Positions 4,598-9,242 of a stretch of DNA of 9,242 nucleotides are shown here, one piece after another. The notes beneath the pieces were generated by a model. The model did no database searches, was not told the DNA's origin, and worked only from the letters and a program-made list of their open reading frames with translations. The translations under genes and the position numbers were made by a program. The stretch spans positions 1 through 9,242 of the forward strand of contig CAZLLR010000022.1 in assembly GCA_964560655.1 (NCBI GenBank), given 5' to 3'. The stretch comes from GCA-002772825 sp964560655. GTDB taxonomy: Bacteria > Patescibacteriota > Minisyncoccia > GCA-002772825. The number at the start of each line of letters is the position of its first letter. Position 1 is the first letter of the stretch.

Positions 4598-5671
4598 AGT
4601 TTTTTCGAACATTTCAAAGACTTTCTCATTTCGCAAGACACCATAAGCATAATCGCGGACACGCTCCTTCTCTATCTCCTGCCCATGCGTCTGATAGTGC
4701 GCCACTATCTTTTCCACCTCGGTATCCAATTCTTCATCTGACACTTTCACATCTTCTTTTATAGCCAATTCCCTTAAGATAAGTCCGAAAGATGATCTCT
4801 TCTTAGCATCTTCCCCCCATCCACCCAAGATCTCTTCTTCTGTCTTTTTAAGGTGACCAAGATAATCTTCCCATTTCAAGCCCATCTGAGACACACTCGC
4901 CTTCATCTCGGCAAGCATTTTCCCCTTCTCTGATTCTACAAGCATGTCAGGGACCTCAATCTTTGATTTCTCAATAATTTTTTCTACTACTTCGATCCTT
5001 TTCTTCTCCTTACTTTTCATCTCTTTATCAAGCTTTATATTTTGAGATATTTTCTCTCTAAAGTCAGCTACATCTTTGAAGTCGCCTAAGGTCTTCACAA
5101 ACTCATCTGTAAGCTCAGGCAATACTGGCTCCACTGGAGCTTTCTCTTCTTTCTCGCCTTCGCTCGGCACCTTGCCTTCTTTTTCTTCTTGTGGAGCTTG
5201 AGTTGCCCTAGATTTTCTTATGCTCTCTATCACACCATCAACCTCTTTATCTTCTACTTTCACCTCTTCTTTTACAGACATCACCTTCTTCGCAAGTGGC
5301 CTCCATTCGGCGAGTTCGATCTCCGGCAATACGACAGTCTTTATCTTAAACCCTAAGGGGTTATCTTTAGCAATCTTTGTGATAGTAATCTCCGGTCTTC
5401 CAATAGCTTCTACTTTGTTATCTTTTATTATATCTGGATAAGCCTTACCGATGGCTTTCTCTGCCATATGCTCCAAGAAAGTAGCCTCTCCCACCTTCTC
5501 TACTAAGACTTTCTCTGGCACAGCACCTGGTCTAAAGCCGTCCACCTTCACACTCTTACCAAGCTCTAAGACAGTATCTTCTCTCTCAGCCTCAAAGTCT
5601 GAAGCAGAGATCTCTCCTTCTATCTCTATAAGAGACCCTGGCAATTTCTTAATTTCAATTTTTATATCCAT
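4586..5671 (-). CDS. tig: Trigger factor lacking the PPIase domain
   Basis: 361 residues against about 430 for a standard trigger factor, the ATP-independent chaperone that docks on L23 at the exit tunnel and cradles nascent chains. The N-terminal ribosome-binding domain is clear (about 1-125), with the docking signature VDGFRPGAVPEKV (GFRPGAVP at 45-52), followed by EHMAEKAIGKAYPDII and a strand ending VVLPEIELAEW. Then, where the FKBP-type prolyl isomerase domain belongs, there is only a short charged linker rich in Glu, Lys and Pro (about 157-183). The helical C-terminal substrate-binding domain resumes at LPELTDEFVKTLGDFKDVADFREKI (184-209) and runs to the end, including VPDMLVESEKGKML. 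The arrangement reads as clean domain loss, not truncation: both flanks align with the family and the frame is intact. The leader holds a long inverted repeat ending 16 bases before the ATG; there is no Shine-Dalgarno sequence. Confidence 0.92.
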   Translation of the reverse strand: MDIKIEIKKLPGSLIEIEGEISASDFEAEREDTVLELGKSVKVDGFRPGAVPEKVLVEKVGEATFLEHMAEKAIGKAYPDIIKDNKVEAIGRPEITITKIAKDNPLGFKIKTVVLPEIELAEWRPLAKKVMSVKEEVKVEDKEVDGVIESIRKSRATQAPQEEKEGKVPSEGEKEEKAPVEPVLPELTDEFVKTLGDFKDVADFREKISQNIKLDKEMKSKEKKRIEVVEKIIEKSKIEVPDMLVESEKGKMLAEMKASVSQMGLKWEDYLGHLKKTEEEILGGWGEDAKKRSSFGLILRELAIKEDVKVSDEELDTEVEKIVAHYQTHGQEIEKERVRDYAYGVLRNEKVFEMFEKTVEK

Positions 5672-5687
5672 ATTGTTTTGATGTTAA

Positions 5688-5779
5688 AATAAAAATTAAA
5701 ATATTGGTTTCTGTAGAATTTCCCCATTCGCCATCTGGCGAAATCTGTTCTTAAAGAAATCAATATTTTAATTTTTATT
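5688..5779 (-). repeat. Long inverted-repeat element, copy T, in the tig leader
   Basis: Two 24-base arms (5688-5711 and 5756-5779) are reverse complements except for one position, around 44 bases that hold a smaller hairpin (TTCGCC 5727-5732 with GGCGAA 5737-5742). Ends are AATAAAAATT and AATTTTTATT. On the reverse strand it contains CTTTAAGAACAG and GGGG at the same relative places as the element at 7779-7859, so the two appear homologous. It lies just upstream of tig and may be part of its leader RNA, a small non-autonomous mobile repeat, or a structured RNA. Confidence 0.6.
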
Positions 5780-5791
5780 AATCTTCTGTAA

Positions 5792-5818
5792 ATACTATTA
5801 AGTCCCTCAGTCTAGCAA
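5792..5818 (-). promoter_or_regulatory. Weak candidate promoter for tig
   Basis: On the reverse strand TTGCTA (5818-5813) and TAGTAT (5797-5792) are 15 bases apart, shorter than ideal. It lies between the terminator at 5843-5879 and the inverted repeat, where a tig promoter is expected. A nearby GCAAAA/TTTTGC inverted repeat (5815-5834) overlaps the -35 box. Confidence 0.25.
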
Positions 5819-5842
5819 AAAAATATTATTTTGCAAAGTTTC

Positions 5843-5879
5843 TATAAAAATACCCGGAAAACTCCCGGGTATTTTTATA
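5843..5879. terminator. Bidirectional rho-independent terminator
   Basis: TATAAAAATACCCGG (5843-5857) and CCGGGTATTTTTATA (5865-5879) form a perfect 15-bp stem with a seven-base loop. The GC core is flanked by A/T tracts, so both strands present a GC stem followed by TATTTTTATA. It lies 18 bases after the stop of the small membrane protein gene (5897-6118) and separates that operon from tig. Confidence 0.85.
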
Positions 5880-5896
5880 TAGACAACCAATCAATG

Positions 5897-6118
5897 CTAA
5901 AGACTCTCAAGCTCGCTATCGATAACTTGAAACTCTTTATCTAAGTCGCCTAAATCTATATTTTCAATAGCTCTATTTATATTTGCAGTAGTATCAACTC
6001 TAGTGTCAACTTGATTTACTTTAGACTCCTCTTTTGGACTTGTGGAGTAATTTACATACAGATAAGCTACTCCGACGATGATGATTACCAAGACGATGAT
6101 TGAGATTATTTTTTTCAT
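5897..6118 (-). CDS. Small single-pass membrane protein, unknown function
   Basis: 73 residues. MKK is followed by a strongly hydrophobic helix (about 4-23, IISIIVLVIIIVGVAYLYV), then a short polar tail with acidic repeats ending IENIDLGDLDKEFQVIDSELESL. The positively charged N-terminus predicts an N-in anchor with the acidic tail outside. No cleavage site is evident. It begins 26 bases after the secreted coiled-coil gene on the same strand and is followed by a strong terminator, so the two form a likely operon. No family is recognised; a membrane tether or partner for the upstream protein is a plausible inference only. There is no Shine-Dalgarno sequence. Confidence 0.75.
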   Translation of the reverse strand: MKKIISIIVLVIIIVGVAYLYVNYSTSPKEESKVNQVDTRVDTTANINRAIENIDLGDLDKEFQVIDSELESL

Positions 6119-6144
6119 AATATTTTTTATTATTTTTAATTACC

Positions 6145-7028
6145 TTATATATTATCAGATGAAGTAGCTGAATTAGTATTCTCTTCTACTTCATATTCAT
6201 CAACCTTTGGAATCTGAGCTAACCCAACAGCTGCAGCTCTTATAGCTTCATGTGCAAGTTTTACTGTTTCTCTTATAGCCTCAAGGTCACCACGGATAGC
6301 TTGTCTTACTTCACCAACGTCAGATCTTAAAGTATCTTCAGTGTTAATATCCATTGAGTAAACTTTACCAGCTTGGTCTACAAGACTTGCTCGTGCAGAA
6401 TCTATAGCTACCTCAGCATCGACAATAAGGGCTCTCACATTTGAAACATCCAGTCCGTGTGCTTCTGCTTTGTCGGCACGAGAACTAACACCCTTTAAAA
6501 CTTCTCCCATCTTATCTAAGGCCTCTGAAAAGTGTTCTACCACCCTCTCGTTTAATTCTTTTACATGCTCATTAATATTTTCTACTATCTTTTTCTTCCT
6601 CTCATCTTTTATATTTTCTAAACGAATTTTTAATTCTTCCTTCTTTGTTTCGATTTTTTTCTTAGCTTCTTCTCTTTTATTTTCAATCTCTTTTTTATAC
6701 TCCTCTCTTTTTNNNNNNNNNNNNNNNNNNNNNNNNNNNNNNNNNNNNNNNNNNNNNNNNNNNNNNNNNNNNNNNNNNNNNNNNNNNNNNNNNNNNNNNN
6801 NNNNNNNNNNNNTCTTTTATTCTCTATCTCAAGTTGCTTTCTCTCTATCTCTGCTTTTAGTTCATCTCTTTTTATGTTTAATTCTCTTATATTTTCATTT
6901 ACATTTTGACTATTTATAAGAGTAGGTGTGGGTAAAACTTCTGCCCCAACACTAAATCCAAAAGTAAGCAAAGATGCTATCAATACCACCTTTGCTCCTT
7001 TATCAAATAATTGCTTATTTATATTCAT
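6145..7028 (-). CDS. Secreted coiled-coil protein, interrupted by an assembly gap
   Basis: The N-terminal 72 codons (7028-6813) encode a signal peptide (hydrophobic 12-27, likely cut after SVGA at residue 29) and the start of a charged helix, RDELKAEIERKQLEIENKR. After 100 N, the frame reading from 6711 encodes KREEYKKEIENKREEAKKKIETKKEELK and stays open to the stop at 6145, adding 188 residues. The two parts share the same Lys/Glu heptad-like pattern, so they are one gene; the gap must leave the reading frame continuous, which a length of 100 would not. A GTG at 6543 is an internal codon, not the true start. The C-terminal half (from VVEHFSEALDKMGEVLKG) is helical, with regular Ala/Val spacing and a run containing LIVDAEVAIDSARASLV, and ends in an acidic Ser/Thr/Asn tail. 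Location is probably periplasmic or extracellular. The function is unknown. A 73-residue membrane protein follows 26 bases downstream. Confidence 0.8.
6713..6812. other. Assembly gap of 100 N
   Basis: Exactly 100 unknown bases, the usual placeholder for a scaffold gap of unestimated size. It falls inside the repetitive coiled-coil coding region. The flanking bases encode similar Lys/Glu-rich repeats, which probably defeated the assembly. Confidence 0.97.
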
Positions 7029-7092
7029 ATATTATTTTAGATTATAAGATATTTATAATACCTTGTTATTTTAATAAAAGCTTAACATCTTT

Positions 7093-7121
7093 ATTATAAA
7101 GGAAAGCCTAGTAGATTGTAA
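7093..7121 (-). promoter_or_regulatory. Candidate promoter for the coiled-coil operon
   Basis: On the reverse strand TTACAA (7121-7116), 17 bases, then a perfect TATAAT (7098-7093). Transcription would begin near 7086, giving a leader of about 58 bases. The -10 box is strong and the -35 weak. A second TATAAT (7044-7039 region) lies too close to the ATG for an ordinary leader. Confidence 0.4.
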
Positions 7122-7151
7122 TTGAGTATGGGGATAATACAATACTTCGTA

Positions 7152-7676
7152 TCAAGCAGGGTATTTCTCGTTATACAGAGAAAAAGAGTGCTCTATAGCC
7201 TCAAGAGCCTTCTCTTTTCCCTCCCATTTTTCTACTAAGACCTTTTTATTCTGAAGGTCTTTATAAACTTTAAAGAAGTGCTTTATCTCCTCAAGGACAT
7301 GAGGCTCAAGGTCAGAAATATCTTTTATATTATTAAACCTTGGGTCCCTTGAGGGCACAGAGAGAATCTTGGCGTCACCTTCTCCATCGTCCTTCATATC
7401 AAGGACTCCTATAGGCCGCGCATCTACTATGCACCCAGGTATGAATGCCTCATGAGAGATTACCAATACATCTAAAGGGTCACCATCGTCCCATAGTGTT
7501 TTCGGTACGAAACCATAGTTTGCTGGGTAATGCATCGGTGAGTAAAGTACTCTATCAACTTTAATTAGCCCTGAGTCTTTATCAAGTTCATACTTTATAC
7601 GTGAAAGTTTAGGTATCTCTATGACTACATTGAGATTTTCCTTATCACCTGGTTTTATATCATGCCAAAGATTCAT
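7152..7676 (-). CDS. ppa: Inorganic pyrophosphatase, family I
   Basis: 174 residues, close to the 176 of the Escherichia coli enzyme. It hydrolyses pyrophosphate to two phosphates in the cytoplasm with Mg2+, pulling biosynthetic reactions forward. The active-site set is complete: Glu20, Lys28 and Glu30 (in RIKYE), Arg42, Tyr50 and Tyr54 (HYPANYGFVP), the signature DGDPLD with Asp64, Asp66 and Asp69, Asp96, Asp101 and Lys103 (DDGEGDAK), and Tyr138-Lys139. The stop codon is TGA, which argues against the UGA-Gly code of Gracilibacteria and Absconditabacteria. It is a single gene with its own candidate promoter, between nusA and the coiled-coil operon. AGG touches the ATG directly, so it cannot serve as a normal ribosome binding site. 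Confidence 0.97.
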   Translation of the reverse strand: MNLWHDIKPGDKENLNVVIEIPKLSRIKYELDKDSGLIKVDRVLYSPMHYPANYGFVPKTLWDDGDPLDVLVISHEAFIPGCIVDARPIGVLDMKDDGEGDAKILSVPSRDPRFNNIKDISDLEPHVLEEIKHFFKVYKDLQNKKVLVEKWEGKEKALEAIEHSFSLYNEKYPA

Positions 7677-7713
7677 CCTATTAGAAATTATGCTTATATA
7701 TTTTTACTACTTA

Positions 7714-7742
7714 TTTATACCACATTAGACATTTTTTGGGAA
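7714..7742 (-). promoter_or_regulatory. Candidate ppa promoter
   Basis: On the reverse strand TTCCCA (7742-7737), a 17-base spacer, then TATAAA (7719-7714) preceded by TGTGG. The predicted transcript start is near 7707, about 30 bases before the ppa ATG. Each box is one or two bases from consensus. Confidence 0.45.
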
Positions 7743-7778
7743 TTTCTAACATGAATCCTGTTATATATTATTTCTTAG

Positions 7779-7859
7779 AATAAAAATTTGAAAGTTATTT
7801 TCTTTAAGGATGCCCCTCTATGGCCGTCCTTAAAGAGGATAAGCTTTAAAATTTTTATT
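7779..7859 (-). repeat. Long inverted-repeat element, copy N, after nusA
   Basis: The outer arms begin AATAAAAATTT (7779-7789) and end AAATTTTTATT (7849-7859), with further imperfect pairing inward. An inner 12-bp stem, TCTTTAAGGATG (7801-7812) with CGTCCTTAAAGA (7825-7836), has one G-T pair. It begins two bases after the nusA stop codon on the reverse strand, so it may end the nusA transcript. On that strand it has CTTTAAGGACGG and GGGG at positions matching copy T (5688-5779); the last 38 bases of the two copies are the same length and agree at about two thirds of positions by hand alignment. Confidence 0.6.
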
Positions 7860-7861
7860 TA

Positions 7862-9085
7862 CTATTTTTTTTCTTTTACCTTTTCTTCTCCGTCAGCTAG
7901 TGGATTCTCATCTTCCGCTTCTCCTTCTTCGTTTACTTTTGCTACAGACTCGCCTCCTTTTGAGTGGATATCGAGTTTCCAGCCTGTTAGTTTGGCTGCT
8001 AATCGCACATTTTGACCGCTCTTGCCTATAGCAAGAGACAACTGATCTTCATCGACAATGACTTTTGCCTCTTTCTGACCTTCTCTTAATTCCACGTCTA
8101 GAATATTAGCAGGAGAAAGTGAGTTGGCTATAAAGGTCCTTGCATCTTCTGACCATTCTATTATATCTATCTTCTCACCACCTAGCTCTGATATAACAGT
8201 CTCTACTCTTACTCCTCTCTGCCCGACGCATGAGCCAACAGGGTCAATCCCTTCCTGATTTGCCGAAACAGCTATCTTAGAACGAGAACCTGCTTCTCTG
8301 GCAATATTCTTCACTTCTACTACGCCAGAAGCTATCTCTGGAACCTCTATCTCAAAGAGTTTATACACAAAACGTGGGTGTGACCTAGAAAGGTAAATAT
8401 TTATTCCCCTAGGTGCTTTTTCCACCAAGTAGAGTAGGGTCTTAATCCTTTCTCCAATTCTGTATCTTTCACCTTTTATCTGCTCATCACGAGTGATGAT
8501 ACCGGTAGTACGACCGAAGTCTACAAATACATTATTGTTCTCAATACGCTGTACTGTACCGCTTACAATCTCATCCTGCTTATCATCAAATTCTTTAAGG
8601 ATTGATTCTCTTTCTGCTTCGCGTATTCGCTGGATGATAACTTGCTTAGCGGTCTGAGCAGCGATCCTGCCATAATCGTCTTTATTCTCAAGAGGGAATA
8701 TGAGTTCTTCACCAGGCTCGATATTTTTCTTAATTTTTCTTGCTTCGTCTATCATGATATGATGCTCAGGGTTAAAATGAACCTTAGGTTCTTCTTCTAC
8801 TGTTTCTTCAGATCCTTTAACTTCACTTGCTTTCAAGACCTTCTCATCCTCTTCCATTTCTTCTTTCAACATAGATTCGTCAACCACTATCTTAACTTGG
8901 GAGAACTCAGTCTGACCGCTGTTGATATCAAAAGTAGCGCGGATAATCTGTCCCTTCTTACCATAATCTTTCTTATAAGCAGCAGAAAGAGCGTCTTCTA
9001 TAGACTCTAAGATTTTTTCTTTTGGGATTCCACGCTCGACTTCTAATTGCTCAAGGGCGGAATTTAATTGCTTTAGATCAAACAT
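7862..9085 (-). CDS. nusA: Transcription termination/antitermination protein NusA
   Basis: 407 residues from the ATG at 9085. NusA binds RNA polymerase near the RNA exit channel and modulates pausing, termination and antitermination. Domains in order: N-terminal polymerase-binding domain (1-150; FDLKQLNSALEQLEVERGIPKEKI and FGRIAAQTAKQ-like YGRIAAQTAKQVIIQRI), S1 domain (about 171-235; GTVQRIENNNVFVDFGRTTGII), KH1 (about 237-310; FEIEVPEI, AREAGSRSKIAV, GQRG loop at 288-291) and KH2 (about 330-375; GKSG at 354-357, NVRLAAKLTGWKLDI). Between the parts of the N-terminal domain is an acidic stretch rich in Glu and Lys (about 71-105), and the C-terminal tail is acidic. The frame extends upstream to a TTG at 9160, but the added residues do not match NusA and cross a hairpin, so the ATG is preferred. 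rimP, infB and rbfA are not adjacent within the window. Confidence 0.96.
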   Translation of the reverse strand: MFDLKQLNSALEQLEVERGIPKEKILESIEDALSAAYKKDYGKKGQIIRATFDINSGQTEFSQVKIVVDESMLKEEMEEDEKVLKASEVKGSEETVEEEPKVHFNPEHHIMIDEARKIKKNIEPGEELIFPLENKDDYGRIAAQTAKQVIIQRIREAERESILKEFDDKQDEIVSGTVQRIENNNVFVDFGRTTGIITRDEQIKGERYRIGERIKTLLYLVEKAPRGINIYLSRSHPRFVYKLFEIEVPEIASGVVEVKNIAREAGSRSKIAVSANQEGIDPVGSCVGQRGVRVETVISELGGEKIDIIEWSEDARTFIANSLSPANILDVELREGQKEAKVIVDEDQLSLAIGKSGQNVRLAAKLTGWKLDIHSKGGESVAKVNEEGEAEDENPLADGEEKVKEKK

Positions 9086-9129
9086 GCCAATTTTTCTTAT
9101 GAGAGGAGCGAGTAATTGAAAAATTGAGC

Positions 9130-9146
9130 ATCCGCACGAGGCGGAT
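9130..9146. other. GC-rich hairpin in the nusA leader
   Basis: ATCCGC (9130-9135) and GCGGAT (9141-9146) pair around a five-base loop. On the reverse strand this lies about 45 bases before the nusA start and is followed, six bases on, by a T5 run. It could be a leader hairpin or weak attenuator; forward-strand sequence after it (ATTTTATCC) is also T-rich. Confidence 0.35.
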
Positions 9147-9195
9147 ATTTTATCCTTCAAACTCTACTGCTCTTTAGTTATTTTTTAAAAATAAA

Positions 9196-9218
9196 GTCCG
9201 CTTCTTTGAAGAACGGAC
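9196..9218 (-). terminator. Terminator-like hairpin upstream of nusA
   Basis: GTCCG (9196-9200) with CGGAC (9214-9218), continued inward by TTCT/AGAA past one bulged base. On the reverse strand the stem is followed by TTTATTTTT. It would end a reverse-strand gene lying right of the window and suggests that nusA starts its own transcript. Confidence 0.5.
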
Positions 9219-9242
9219 GATATTTTAACTATAAGTGTATAT

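Noticed and set aside
6145..6543. Separate 132-residue protein starting at GTG 6543
   Set aside because: The frame is open upstream to the gap and continues the coiled coil, so this is the C-terminal part of the gene starting at 7028.
7140..7151. ATACTTCGTAT resembling part of a loxP arm
   Set aside because: It is a short isolated match with no second arm or spacer; no recombination site is supported.
9086..9160. N-terminal extension of nusA to a TTG start
   Set aside because: The extra 25 residues do not resemble NusA, while MFDLKQLNSALEQLE at 9085 matches the family start.
1..9242. tRNA, rRNA, CRISPR array, transposase, defence or antitoxin modules
   Set aside because: Both strands were read for cloverleaf-like ends, regularly spaced repeats and characteristic protein motifs, and none was found.

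Overview
The window is AT-rich bacterial DNA that looks like a fragment of a Candidate Phyla Radiation genome (Patescibacteria, most like Parcubacteria/Nomurabacteria). The lineage is inferred from several traits together: a trigger factor without its isomerase domain, start codons mostly lacking a Shine-Dalgarno sequence, small lysine-rich proteins, a short-leader type IV pilin, and a lineage-restricted-looking coiled-coil secretory protein. The code is standard: TGA ends the pyrophosphatase gene and TGG encodes Trp. A run of exactly 100 N (6713-6812) marks a scaffold gap, so this is a draft assembly.

Layout, left to right. 1-141: a hairpin and a possible promoter. 142-670 (+): a type IV pilin-like gene split by a one-base frameshift in an A7 run. 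701-3651 (-): tuf, rpsJ, rplC and rplD, transcribed in that order from a promoter near 3800. The S10 cluster stops after rplD, where it meets the pilin gene tail to tail. 3652-4066: the tuf leader and promoter, a GC-rich patch with two hairpins, and the strong forward promoter and ribosome binding site of the next gene. 4067-4327 (+): a small unknown membrane protein. 4318-4597: a convergent intergenic region packed with hairpins and palindromes. 4586-5671 (-): tig. 5672-5896: a long inverted repeat and a bidirectional terminator. 5897-7028 (-): a secreted coiled-coil protein interrupted by the gap, then a 73-residue single-pass membrane protein. 7152-7676 (-): ppa. 7779-7859: a second long inverted repeat, related to the one upstream of tig. 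7862-9085 (-): nusA, with a terminator-like hairpin beyond its start.

Most of the content is core information processing: translation elongation (EF-Tu), ribosome assembly (S10, L3, L4), nascent-chain folding (trigger factor), transcription elongation/termination (NusA) and pyrophosphate removal (Ppa). The accessory part is cell-surface related: the pilin, the secreted coiled-coil protein with its small membrane partner, and the orphan membrane protein.

I see no defence system, CRISPR array, rRNA, tRNA or transposase. The least explained material is non-coding. (1) Two long inverted-repeat elements share termini and internal blocks. (2) Two hairpins share the arms CAACGGCTA/TAGCCGTTG but differ in their inner pairs. 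(3) A 23-bp near-palindrome occurs twice, flanking one of those hairpins. These look like families of small repeats or structured sites and are the best candidates for something undescribed.
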